Below are positions 17,668-26,660 of a DNA stretch of 64,000 bases, in pieces. Made by a program: the position numbers and the translations under genes. The notes below the pieces were generated by a model. The model had not been told where the DNA came from. It made no database searches and saw only the letters and a program-made list of their open reading frames with translations. The stretch comes from Variovorax saccharolyticus (GTDB taxonomy: Bacteria; Pseudomonadota; Gammaproteobacteria; Burkholderiales; Burkholderiaceae_C): positions 186,001-250,000 of the forward strand of contig NZ_JASZYT010000007.1 in the NCBI RefSeq assembly GCF_030316765.1, given 5' to 3'. Position 1 is the stretch's first letter. Every line of letters starts with the position of its first letter.

Positions 17668-19305
17668 TCAGCAGCCCTCGGCCCGGCCCCAGGGCGGCGC
17701 CCGCTCGAACTCGGTGATCCAGGGGGGAACCTCGGCGGCCGGCAGCGGCTTGGCGATGCCGTAGCCCTGGCCGAGGGTGCAGCCCAGCGCCAGCAAGGCA
17801 TCGCCATGGGCCACCGACTCGACGCCCTCGGCGATGGTCTTGCGTCCGAAGCCGCGCGCCATCACGAGGATGCCGCGGATGATGGCCTCGTCCTCGGGGT
17901 CTTCGAGCATGCCTCGCACGAAGGACTGGTCGAGCTTGAGCGCGGTCACGGGCAGCCGCCGCAGATAGGTCAGGGACGAATAGCCGGTGCCGAAGTCGTC
18001 CATCACGACCGGCACGCCAAGGGCCTTGCAGGCGACGATGAAATCGGCCACCGCGGCGAAGTCCTTGATCGCGGTGGTCTCGAGGATCTCGAGCTCGAGC
18101 ACGCCCGCATGCAGCTGCGGGAAACGGCCCAGGTGGAAGCTCAGCCGTTCGATGAAATCCGGCCGCAGCAGGTGGCGCGGGCTGATGTTGACGCTGACCG
18201 ATGTCTTGACGCCGGCCGCCAGCCAGTCCGCCGCCTGCCGCACGGCCTCGCCGATGGCCCAGTCGCCGAGCTGCTCCACCAGCTCGTGGTCCTCGATCAT
18301 CGGCACGAAGGCGGACGGCTGCAGCAGGCCGCGCTCGGGATGCTGCCAGCGCACCAGCGCCTCGAAGCCGATCACCCGGCCGCACTGCATGTCGACCTTG
18401 GGCTGGTAGGCCAGCAGGAATTCGTGGTTCGCCAGTCCGCTCTGGATGCGGTCGCGGATCAGCAGTTCCTGCTGCTCCTCGAGCGCCTGGCCGGCATCGA
18501 AGAAGTGGACCTGGCTGCCGCCGGCCCGCTTGGCGAAGAACACCGCGTGCTGCGCCTGCTGCAGCATCACTTCGGTCGGCTGCTCGCCGAGCCGCATCAG
18601 AGAGACGCCGACGCTGGTGCGCAGGCGCGCCGAGCGGTCCTGCAGCCGGAACGGATGCGCCAGCCGCGCCAGGATCTGCTCCAGCAGCGATTCGCTCTGC
18701 GCCGCGTCGTTGACGAACAACAGCAGCGCGAACTCGTCGCCGCCGACCCGGGCGACGCTCGCATCGTGGGGCACCGCGGCCTTGAGCCGGCGGGCCACCT
18801 CGCGCAGCACCGCATCGCCGCCGACCGGGCCGAAGTTGTCGTTGATGTCGCGGAAGCGGTCGAGGTCGAGGTAGCACACGGCCAGCAGGCGCTCGCCATC
18901 GCCGTCCCGCCCGGGCGCCGGATTCAGCTCATCCGCCGACGGCACCCGGTTGGGCAGCCGCGTCAGCGCGTCATGCCGCGACAGCAGATCGAGCCGCTCG
19001 CCCCGCACGCCGCGCGCGGACGGGGTGAAGGACCACAGCGCGCAGCGGTCGTCCATGCGCTCGCCGCGCACGTCGGCCTGGATGCTGTGGCCGTGGCCGG
19101 CCCGCAGCACGATCCCGTTGCCATCGACCGCCCCGCGCGCAGGCAGTTGCAGCGCCTGGGCCAAGGCCGGCGCCAGCACGTCGCTGAAAGGCATGTCGGT
19201 CAGGGCGCCCGAGGGATAGTCGAGCAGGGTGTGTGCGTCTTCGTCGGCCCAGAGAATCAATCCGTCGCAGATCTTGAGGTGGCCGACGAGGGTGCGAATG
19301 GGCAT
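17668..19305 (-). CDS. GGDEF-EAL c-di-GMP turnover protein
   Basis: A 545-residue cytoplasmic protein: an N-terminal PAS-like region (about 1-110), a GGDEF domain (HDALTRLPNR, then RVGGDEFALLLFV near 220) and an EAL domain (GFEALVRWQHP near 330, VSVNISPRHL, LEILETTAIKD, DDFGTGYSSLTYL, LKLDQSFV, IAEGVES). Metal-binding and catalytic EAL residues are intact, so it should hydrolyse c-di-GMP to pGpG. GGDEF is also intact but no RxxD I-site precedes it. It is convergent with bcsC and probably balances the cyclase upstream of the operon. Confidence 0.92.
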   Translation of the reverse strand: MPIRTLVGHLKICDGLILWADEDAHTLLDYPSGALTDMPFSDVLAPALAQALQLPARGAVDGNGIVLRAGHGHSIQADVRGERMDDRCALWSFTPSARGVRGERLDLLSRHDALTRLPNRVPSADELNPAPGRDGDGERLLAVCYLDLDRFRDINDNFGPVGGDAVLREVARRLKAAVPHDASVARVGGDEFALLLFVNDAAQSESLLEQILARLAHPFRLQDRSARLRTSVGVSLMRLGEQPTEVMLQQAQHAVFFAKRAGGSQVHFFDAGQALEEQQELLIRDRIQSGLANHEFLLAYQPKVDMQCGRVIGFEALVRWQHPERGLLQPSAFVPMIEDHELVEQLGDWAIGEAVRQAADWLAAGVKTSVSVNISPRHLLRPDFIERLSFHLGRFPQLHAGVLELEILETTAIKDFAAVADFIVACKALGVPVVMDDFGTGYSSLTYLRRLPVTALKLDQSFVRGMLEDPEDEAIIRGILVMARGFGRKTIAEGVESVAHGDALLALGCTLGQGYGIAKPLPAAEVPPWITEFERAPPWGRAEGC

Positions 19306-19360
19306 GGACGCTATTGTTCACTCAAATCGAAGCCTCCTGCGTCCCGCCGCAGCAACAGCT

Positions 19361-19522
19361 TCAGGACAGGGGTGCGCCCCGGATGGTCTCGGCCGATTTC
19401 TTGATCTGGCTCGCCATCCGGCGCTGCAGCGGCGACGATCCTCGATGGCTGAGGACGTCGATCAACCAGCCGCCGGCCACCAGGATCGCCAATGCGCCAA
19501 GGGTCATGACCTCTGAGTCCAT
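19361..19522 (-). CDS. 53-residue single-pass membrane microprotein
   Basis: ATG at 19522 is preceded by GGGAG at good spacing and opens MDSEVMTLGALAILVAGGWL followed by IDVLSHRGSSPLQRRM, ending ETIRGAPLS. This gives one hydrophobic helix (about residues 5-24) and a basic cytoplasmic tail. Length, ribosome-binding site and amphipathic layout make it a credible gene, though no family is recognised. It lies between the GGDEF-EAL gene (19305) and the FHA gene (19648), all on the minus strand, so co-transcription is possible. Confidence 0.55.
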   Translation of the reverse strand: MDSEVMTLGALAILVAGGWLIDVLSHRGSSPLQRRMASQIKKSAETIRGAPLS

Positions 19523-19647
19523 GCTGTACTCCCGAAAATCGTCGAAGCGTCACTTTGCGCTGCAAACGGGCGGAGGTGAATCAGCCGAACGGCGTGTCTG
19601 CCTTGTGATTTAGTGCCATTTTTCCAGGCTTGCGCGTCAGGGTCCGG

Positions 19648-20028
19648 TCAGGATTTGGTACCGAGCCTTTGCAGGTCGATGTCCGCCAGCCGGCCCGGCA
19701 CGGTGACCAGCCGGAGCGCCTCGGCCGGTGCGATCGGGCCGCCCTGCGAGAGAAAGCGGATCTGGTAGCCGCCGATCTTGACTTCGTCGCCGGAGCGCAG
19801 GGCGGCGCTCTCGACCCGCTGGCCGTTGACGTAGGTTCCGTTGTGGCTTTGCAGGTCGCGGATCGTCATCGCTTCGCCAACCGCCTCGAACACCGCGTGG
19901 GAGCGACTCACGAGCGGGTTGTCGAGCACCAGGTCGCAGCTGTCGGCGCGGCCGACCACAAAAGGCATGTGGGTCATGTTGACCTGCTTTGCAGAGCCAT
20001 TCTTCTGCAGCACGATCAGTCTCGTCAT
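19648..20028 (-). CDS. FHA domain-containing protein
   Basis: A 126-residue stand-alone forkhead-associated domain: FVVGRADSCDLVLDNPLVSR contains the GR and the SRSHA phosphothreonine pocket, followed by DLQSHNGTYVNGQ with the conserved NGT. FHA modules bind phosphothreonine peptides and act as adaptors in kinase signalling or secretion. No Ser/Thr kinase or type VI genes are in this window, so its partner is unknown. GAGGAAG precedes the ATG at 20028. Confidence 0.88.
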   Translation of the reverse strand: MTRLIVLQKNGSAKQVNMTHMPFVVGRADSCDLVLDNPLVSRSHAVFEAVGEAMTIRDLQSHNGTYVNGQRVESAALRSGDEVKIGGYQIRFLSQGGPIAPAEALRLVTVPGRLADIDLQRLGTKS

Positions 20029-20154
20029 TCTTGCTTCCTCTCCATGTTGACGCTGAAATGCAGCGGCCGCCCTTCCGGTCTATGCCGCTTTGGGGGTGCC
20101 ATGCCTCCTTCGGAGAGATGGGCGAAAGTGCGGCGGCCGCGTAACTTCGAGATC

Positions 20155-20358
20155 ATGCAACATCCCACCACGCTCGCTGCCAGATTCCGGCTGCCGTTCG
20201 CGGCGGCCGGCTTCCATCGAAGCGCCCCGGCGCCCTGCCGCACGCCGGCGCCGCCGCTGCTGGTGCTGCGTGGCGTGTCCCAGCAAGGCACCATCCGTTC
20301 GCGGGCCGCCCGCGTGATCGCCGTCACGGCGATGCACTTCGACGCCCAGGGGCGCTGA
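20155..20358 (+). CDS. possible small basic hypothetical protein
   Basis: A 67-codon frame from ATG 20155 to TGA 20358, beginning MQHPTTLAARFRLPF. Third codon positions are about 90 per cent G or C, as in real genes of this genome, but no family is recognised, the ribosome-binding site is weak and the composition is Arg/Ala/Pro-rich. The rest of the 332-bp gap between the FHA gene and the next minus-strand gene holds nothing I can identify. Treat as tentative. Confidence 0.35.
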   Translation: MQHPTTLAARFRLPFAAAGFHRSAPAPCRTPAPPLLVLRGVSQQGTIRSRAARVIAVTAMHFDAQGR

Positions 20359-20360
20359 AG

Positions 20361-20699
20361 CTACAGGATCGAGTGGTCGGTCGTGAAGAGGCAAGAGTCC
20401 GGGTCGGTGCTGGAGGCCGTGGTCGCCGGGCCCGTATCGGACAGGGCGGCAGCCGTGCTTTCACCGATGCCGACGGGTGTCTTGGGCTTGCCGAAAGGTG
20501 CGAGGCCCTGCAGCACGCGAAGTGCCGAGGCGCCCTGGATGAGGGCTTCCGAGTAGTCCGGAACGCCCTGGGTCGAGCAGTCGATCGGCCGGAATCCCAG
20601 GCAGTCCTCGGACTCGGCCTGGACTGCCTCCATCAGGACCCAATGAAACTCATTGGGTTCCAGTTCAAGAACAGTCAGCGCAATGTCGCGAAGTGCCAC
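20361..20699 (-). CDS. hypothetical protein, 112 residues
   Basis: GTG start at 20699 with AAAGG seven bases upstream. The protein opens ALRDIALTVLELEPNEFHW and is acidic, with a Ser/Thr-rich C-terminal third (TTASSTDPDS). No signal peptide, membrane segment or known motif is seen. GC at third positions is lower than in neighbouring genes, which may mean an accessory or fast-evolving gene. It is about 330 bp upstream of the FHA gene on the same strand and could belong to the same unit. Confidence 0.6.
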   Translation of the reverse strand: MALRDIALTVLELEPNEFHWVLMEAVQAESEDCLGFRPIDCSTQGVPDYSEALIQGASALRVLQGLAPFGKPKTPVGIGESTAAALSDTGPATTASSTDPDSCLFTTDHSIL

Positions 20700-20841
20700 C
20701 GGGAAACCTTTCGATCTTAGAAGTCTGGATTGTTACTTCGCGGACATTTCATCGCCAAGGCACTATTGCACGCTGCCTCGACGCCGCGGCCCGCGAGACC
20801 GGCACTATGTCGCAATCGGCCGGCTTCGCGGGCGGGGTGCA

Positions 20842-22332
20842 TCAGCCGAGGCGCACCGGCACGAAGATCTTGTTGCCGTCGCGCTGGATCAGCAGGGCCA
20901 CCGACTTGTCGGCCTTGGCCACCACCTCGCGGACCTGCTCGATGTTCTTCGCCGGCGTGCCGTTGATCGCCAGCAGCACGTCGCCGGTCTGCACGCCAGC
21001 CAGTGCCGCCGGGCCACCGACATCGGCGATCAGCAGGCCGCCGTCGACCTGCGCCTCGCGCTGTTCCTGCGGCTGCAGCGGACGCAGCGCCAGACCGAGC
21101 TTGCCCTGGGTCGCAGCGCCGCCCTCTTCGCTCTTCGCCACGGCAGTGCCCTTCTCGGCGGCATCGCCGAGCTTGGCGGAGATCTGCTCGCGCGCACCCT
21201 GGCGCCAGATGTCGAGCGTGATCTTGCTGCCCGGCTTCTTCTGGCCGATCAGGGCCGGCAGGTCGCCGGAAGCGATCACGGCCTCGCCGTCGACCTTGCG
21301 GATCACGTCGCCCGAGCGCAGGCCGGCCTGGTCGGCCGGGCCGCCCTTCTCGACGTTCGACACCAGCGCGCCCTCGGGCTTGTCCAGCTTGAACGAATCG
21401 GCGAAGGCCTGGTTCACTTCCTGGACCGCGACGCCGAGGCGGGCATGGGTGGCCTTGCCTGTGGCGACGATCTGGTCCTTGACCTGCATCGCGACCTCGA
21501 TCGGGATCGCGAAGGACACACCCTGGTAGCCGCCGCTGCGGCTGTAGATCTGCGAATTGATGCCCACCACCTCGCCGCGCGTGTTGAGCAGCGGGCCGCC
21601 CGAGTTGCCCGGGTTGATCGCGACGTCGGTCTGGATGAAGGGCACGTAGCCGTCGTCCGGCAGCGAGCGGCCCTTGGCACTGACGACGCCGGCGGTCACG
21701 GTGTTCTCGAAGCCGAAGGGCGAGCCGATCGCCAGCACCCATTCGCCGGCCTTCAGGTCCTTGGTGCTGCCGACCGACAGCACCGGCAGGTTCTTGGCCT
21801 CGATCTTGATCACGGCGACGTCGGTCTTGGCGTCGGAGCCGAGCACCTTGGCGCTGAATTCGCGGCGGTCGGTCAGCTTGACCGTGACTTCCTTGGCGTC
21901 CTTCACGACGTGCGCATTGGTCAGGATGATGCCGTCGGCGCTCAGGATGAAGCCCGAGCCCTGGCCACGCACCGGGGTTTCACGCTGCGGCTGCTGCTGG
22001 CCGCCACGCGGGCCCTGGCCGCCGCCGAAGCGGCGGAAGAATTCGTACATCGGGTCGTCCGGATCCATCTGCGGGCCGCCCTGCGCGCCGGCGGTCTTGC
22101 TGCTGCCGGTGACGCTGATGTTGACCACTGCCTGGCCATCGCGGGCGGTGATGGTGGAGAAGTCGGGCATGGTCACCGTCGGGGCGGTGGTGCCGGCCAC
22201 GGCAACGGCCTGCGCCGGCGGCGCGGCCACGGCACGGGCGCTGGTGTAGGCGCCGGTGCCGACGGCACCGATCACGCCGGCGGCTGCCAGCGAAAGCACG
22301 AGCGCGCGGGGCGAGGTCAAACCGGTTTTCAT
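20842..22332 (-). CDS. periplasmic serine endoprotease, Do family (DegP/DegQ/MucD type)
   Basis: A 496-residue HtrA protease. The N-terminus is a membrane/signal segment (VLSLAAAGVIGAVGTGAYTS). The trypsin-like domain has the triad in TNAHVV (His), DVAVIKI (Asp) and NPGNSGGPL (Ser), followed by two PDZ domains (about 285-375 and 400-490). It degrades or chaperones misfolded periplasmic proteins. The ATG at 22332 has AGGA upstream; an earlier in-frame ATG at 22395 lies across the predicted regulator box and is unlikely. It is downstream of an OmpR-type two-component pair on the same strand, an arrangement that suggests envelope-stress control. Confidence 0.93.
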   Translation of the reverse strand: MKTGLTSPRALVLSLAAAGVIGAVGTGAYTSARAVAAPPAQAVAVAGTTAPTVTMPDFSTITARDGQAVVNISVTGSSKTAGAQGGPQMDPDDPMYEFFRRFGGGQGPRGGQQQPQRETPVRGQGSGFILSADGIILTNAHVVKDAKEVTVKLTDRREFSAKVLGSDAKTDVAVIKIEAKNLPVLSVGSTKDLKAGEWVLAIGSPFGFENTVTAGVVSAKGRSLPDDGYVPFIQTDVAINPGNSGGPLLNTRGEVVGINSQIYSRSGGYQGVSFAIPIEVAMQVKDQIVATGKATHARLGVAVQEVNQAFADSFKLDKPEGALVSNVEKGGPADQAGLRSGDVIRKVDGEAVIASGDLPALIGQKKPGSKITLDIWRQGAREQISAKLGDAAEKGTAVAKSEEGGAATQGKLGLALRPLQPQEQREAQVDGGLLIADVGGPAALAGVQTGDVLLAINGTPAKNIEQVREVVAKADKSVALLIQRDGNKIFVPVRLG

Positions 22333-22386
22333 CAGGAATCCTTTCGAGTGTTGGAAGAGAGCACGAAAGGAATGTCGGGCCGACGG

Positions 22387-22403
22387 CTTAAGCAATGCTT
22401 AAA
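22387..22403. promoter_or_regulatory. putative PmrA/QseB-type response-regulator box
   Basis: CTTAAGCAATGCTTAAA is a direct repeat CTTAAG-N5-CTTAAA, matching the YTTAAK-N5-YTTAAK pattern of PmrA/QseB-family regulators, and is also palindromic (TTAAGC-AAT-GCTTAA). It lies 54 bp upstream of the protease ATG and just downstream of the two-component genes. The AT-rich site stands out in GC-rich surroundings. Confidence 0.5.
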
Positions 22404-22442
22404 GCGCGCCCCTCGGGCTGCCCCGCAGTGCCAGCCGGGCGT

Positions 22443-23747
22443 TCAGGACGGGAAGCGGATCAGGACGCGCAGGCCGCCGAGGGCGGAGCGGTCGAGCGCC
22501 ACGGTCGCGCCGTGCAGGTCGGCGATCGACTTGACGATCGACAGGCCCAGGCCGCTGCCGGGGGCCTGGGGTTGGCCCGCGCGGTAGAAGCGGTCGAGCA
22601 CGCGCTCGCGCTCGCTCTCGGGCAAGCCCGGTCCGCTGTCGTCGACGCTCAGTTCGACGCCGGCCGCGGCGGCGGCGATCGCGATGTCGACCCGGCCGCC
22701 GGGCGGCGTGTACTTGACCGCGTTGTCGATCAGGTTGCGCAGCAAGGTGCGCAGCGCCTCGGGCTGGCCCTGCACCGTGGCCGGGTCGGCCCGCACGATG
22801 CCGATGTCGATGTCGCGCGACTGGGCCGCGGCCACGGTGTCGGAGATCGCCAGCCGCGCGACCTCGGGCAGGCTGACAGGTTCCGGCTGCGCGCCGGCCG
22901 CCGCGCTGGCCTCGTGGCGCGCCAGGGCCAGCATCTGCTCGACCAGCCGGGTCGCCCGGTCGATCCCGGCCGCCAGCCGGGCCACCGCGAGCTCGCGCGT
23001 CGCGTCGTCGGAGGCTCGCTGCAGGCCCTGCACCTGGAGCTTGAGCGCCGCCAGCGGCGAGCGCAGTTCGTGCGCCGCATCGGCGACGAAGTGCTTCTGG
23101 GCCTCGAAGGCCTGGCGCACGCGGACGAAAAGAAGATTCAGCTCGTGCACCAGCGGGCGCACTTCCTCGGGCAGGTCGGTCTCGCTGAGCGGAGACAGGT
23201 CGTCGGCCTGGCGGGTCGCCACCTGCCGGCGTACCCGCGACACCGGCGCCAGAGAGCGGCTCACGACCCACCAGACCACCAGCATCAGGAGCGGCGCCGC
23301 GAGCACGATCGGGCCGACGGTGCGCAAGGCCAGGGTGCCCGCCATGCGGCGCCGCGCCGCCATGTCCTGCGCCACCTGGATCACCAGCGAACGGGTCGCC
23401 AGCGAGAACACGCGGTAGGTGGTGCCGCGCGCCTGCACATTCGAGAAGCCCAGCACCGCGCGCTGCGGCAGTGCCGCCTGGGCCGCCGATTCGAAGATCC
23501 GGATGCCGTCCAGGGTCCAGATCTGGACGATGAATTCGAAGTTCTCCTCGCCGCCGCCGAGGCCGCCCACCGCGGAACTGGGCGGCAGTCCCGCACGCAG
23601 CGACAGCGCCATCTGCTGCATGTGATGGTCGAAGATGTCGTCGGCCTCCTGGAGCACGGTCCGATAGGCAATGAAGGCCTGCGTGCCCGCCGCCAGCACG
23701 ATGGCCGCCAGCAGGAACCACAGCAGGCGCGCCCTGAGCGACCTCAT
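22443..23747 (-). CDS. sensor histidine kinase (QseC/PmrB/TctE-like)
   Basis: A 434-residue membrane kinase: first helix LLWFLLAAIVLAAGTQAFIA, a periplasmic sensor (about 35-145), second helix VGPIVLAAPLLMLVVWWVVS, a HAMP-like linker, HisKA with HFVADAAHELRSPLAALKLQ (phospho-His) and HATPase with NLIDNAVKYTPPGG, DSGPGL and GSGLGLSIV. It should autophosphorylate on a periplasmic cue and signal to the regulator encoded 22 bp upstream. The ATG at 23747 (MRSLRARLLW) is preferred over a longer frame since it places the first helix at the N-terminus. Confidence 0.92.
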   Translation of the reverse strand: MRSLRARLLWFLLAAIVLAAGTQAFIAYRTVLQEADDIFDHHMQQMALSLRAGLPPSSAVGGLGGGEENFEFIVQIWTLDGIRIFESAAQAALPQRAVLGFSNVQARGTTYRVFSLATRSLVIQVAQDMAARRRMAGTLALRTVGPIVLAAPLLMLVVWWVVSRSLAPVSRVRRQVATRQADDLSPLSETDLPEEVRPLVHELNLLFVRVRQAFEAQKHFVADAAHELRSPLAALKLQVQGLQRASDDATRELAVARLAAGIDRATRLVEQMLALARHEASAAAGAQPEPVSLPEVARLAISDTVAAAQSRDIDIGIVRADPATVQGQPEALRTLLRNLIDNAVKYTPPGGRVDIAIAAAAAGVELSVDDSGPGLPESERERVLDRFYRAGQPQAPGSGLGLSIVKSIADLHGATVALDRSALGGLRVLIRFPS

Positions 23748-23769
23748 GGATGCCCCCACGCTGCGCCGA

Positions 23770-24429
23770 TCATTCCTTCGGCACCATGTAGCCGACGCCG
23801 CGCACATTGCGGATCAGGTCGGCGCCGAGCTTCTTGCGCAGCCCGTGCACGTAGACCTCGACCGCGTTGCTGCTGATCTCGTCCTTCCAGCTGTAGAGCT
23901 TCTCCTCGAGCTGGGCGCGCGACAGCACCATGCCGGGGCGGGCCAGCAGCGGCTCGAGCACCGCCCATTCGCGCGCCGACAGGATCACCGGCTGGCCCGC
24001 CACCGTGACCTCGCGCGTGGCCGGATTGACGCTTACGCCCATGTGCTCGTACACCGGCTCGGCCCGCCCCGAGGCCCGCCGCAGCAGCGCCCGGATGCGG
24101 GCCAGCAGTTCGTCCAGGTCGTAGGGCTTGAGCACGTAGTCGTCGGCGCCGGCGTCCAGTCCCTCGATGCGCTGCGCCACCGAGTCGCGCGCGGTCGCGA
24201 TCAGCACCGGCATGCGCTGCTTGCGGGCCCGCAGCGCGCGCAGCACCTCGAGTCCGTCGCGGCGCGGCACGCCCAGGTCGAGCAGCACCAGGTCGTACTG
24301 CTGGGTGCGCAAGGCCGTGTCGGCGGCATCGCCGTCCTTGACCCAGTCGACCGCGTACTGCTCGGCGCGCAGCAGGTCGAGCACGGCTTCGCCGATCATC
24401 ACGTCGTCTTCGAGCAGCAGCAGTCGCAT
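23770..24429 (-). CDS. OmpR-family response regulator (QseB/PmrA-like)
   Basis: A 219-residue two-domain regulator. The receiver (MRLLLLEDDVMIGEAV, phospho-Asp in LVLLDLGVP, Lys in LKPYDL) is followed by a winged-helix DNA-binding domain (LSAREWAVLEPLLA, SSNAVEVYVHGLRKKLG, IRNVRGVGYM). It is the first gene of the pair with the downstream kinase, and the family binds direct hexamer repeats like the site at 22387-22403. Likely targets therefore include the protease gene next to it. Confidence 0.93.
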   Translation of the reverse strand: MRLLLLEDDVMIGEAVLDLLRAEQYAVDWVKDGDAADTALRTQQYDLVLLDLGVPRRDGLEVLRALRARKQRMPVLIATARDSVAQRIEGLDAGADDYVLKPYDLDELLARIRALLRRASGRAEPVYEHMGVSVNPATREVTVAGQPVILSAREWAVLEPLLARPGMVLSRAQLEEKLYSWKDEISSNAVEVYVHGLRKKLGADLIRNVRGVGYMVPKE

Positions 24430-24471
24430 GGTTCGGTCATCCCCGGTTGGACTGGTCGGGATGGTAGCGGC

Positions 24472-25242
24472 TCACAGCAGCGCCCGGACCTCGCGGGCCG
24501 CCTCGAATAGCAGCGGCAGCAGGTCGCGGCGCAGCGCCTCTTCCTGGTAGCGGCCGCCGGACAGCACGACGTTGAGCGCCGCCACCGTGCGCCCCTGCAT
24601 GTCGCGCAGCGGCACCGCCAGCGCCTGCACGCCGAGTTCGTGCTCCTCGCTGGCGAAGCAGAAATCGTCCTTGCGGGCCTGGGCGATGCGTTGGCGCAGC
24701 ACCCGCGCCTGGGTGATGGTCTGGGGCGTGAGCCGCGACAGCCGGCGGGCCTTGAGCCATGCGGTGAGCTGGGCCGGACTCAGCGCGGCCAGCAGCACCC
24801 GGCCGGTGGAGGTCGCATGCGCCGGCAGCCGGGCCCCGAGATGCAGGCCGTAGGCCAGCACCCGCGTCGGCGCGCCATAGCTGCCGCTGCGGGCGACGAT
24901 CACCACCTCCTCGCCGTCGAGCACCACGGCCGAAAACGACTCCTGGGTCTGGGCCGCCAGCCGGTTCAGGGTCGGCTGCAGTGCGCGCGGCAGCCGCGAC
25001 GACGCCAGGTAGCTGCCCGAGAAGCGCAGCACCTTGGGCGCCATCCAGAAGTAGCTGCCGTCCGTTTCCAGGTAGCCCAGGTGCGCCAGGGTCAGCAGGT
25101 GGCGCCGCGCGGCGGCGCGGGTCAGGCCGGCGCGCTCGGCGGCCAGGGTGGCGTTGAGCCGCTGGCGCTCGGTGTCGAAACTCTCGAGCACCGCCATGCC
25201 CTTGGCGATGCCCTCGATGAAGTCTGCTTTGGCGATGGTCAT
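24472..25242 (-). CDS. pobR: IclR-family activator of p-hydroxybenzoate catabolism (PobR-like)
   Basis: A 256-residue IclR protein of the PcaU/PcaR/PobR branch: FIEGIAKGMAVLESFD, a winged helix (LTRAAARRHLLTLAHLGYL) and an effector domain containing LPAHATSTGRVLLAAL. It is divergent from pobA with a 119-bp gap holding a palindrome, the standard layout for a regulator that activates pobA with 4-hydroxybenzoate. The ATG at 25242 is chosen since the upstream in-frame codons cross the predicted operator. Confidence 0.87.
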   Translation of the reverse strand: MTIAKADFIEGIAKGMAVLESFDTERQRLNATLAAERAGLTRAAARRHLLTLAHLGYLETDGSYFWMAPKVLRFSGSYLASSRLPRALQPTLNRLAAQTQESFSAVVLDGEEVVIVARSGSYGAPTRVLAYGLHLGARLPAHATSTGRVLLAALSPAQLTAWLKARRLSRLTPQTITQARVLRQRIAQARKDDFCFASEEHELGVQALAVPLRDMQGRTVAALNVVLSGGRYQEEALRRDLLPLLFEAAREVRALL

Positions 25243-25255
25243 GGTCGGAACTGTT

Positions 25256-25292
25256 TGCGCGATGATCGCGCAACTGCTTTCATGATCGCACA
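25256..25292. promoter_or_regulatory. putative PobR operator
   Basis: TGCGCGATGATCGCGCA (25256-25272) is a perfect palindrome around one central base. ATGATCGC recurs exactly 20 bp further on (25282-25289), about two helical turns. The site lies in the pobR-pobA divergent gap, where IclR-type activators bind. Confidence 0.55.
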
Positions 25293-25328
25293 CAGCGTGC
25301 CGTTCGGCCCCCCCGAAACGGCGCCTGA

Positions 25329-26543
<1,215 letters not shown>

Positions 26544-26583
26544 CGCCAGAGAGCTGCGTCCAACCGGACCCCCCCTTCCAGGG

Positions 26584-26637
26584 ATACCGCGGAACCGGCT
26601 TCGCCGGGCCGCTGGTATCGCCCCCTTGAGGGGGGCG
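26584..26637. repeat. dispersed double-hairpin repeat (family B), copy 1
   Basis: GATACCGCGGAACCGGC and GCCGGGCCGCTGGTATC form a long imperfect stem (26584-26620), followed at once by GCCCCCTTGAGGGGGGC (26621-26637). It lies between the convergent pobA and CoxL-like genes. A diverged copy at 44411-44489 has compensatory changes in the stem. A terminator role is likely. Confidence 0.75.
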
Positions 26638-26660
26638 CCGCAGGCGCTATCGGGGGTGGT

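Noticed and set aside
13365-17807. A 1480-codon open frame antisense to bcsC
   Set aside because: It mirrors the codon bias of bcsC, has no recognisable domain and would cover a verified gene. Similar antisense frames occur opposite bcsB, hppA and the CoxL-like gene.
20025-20327. A minus-strand ORF overlapping the FHA start
   Set aside because: Its only support is an ATGA overlap. Codon bias is better in the opposite strand over the same bases and no protein features are visible.
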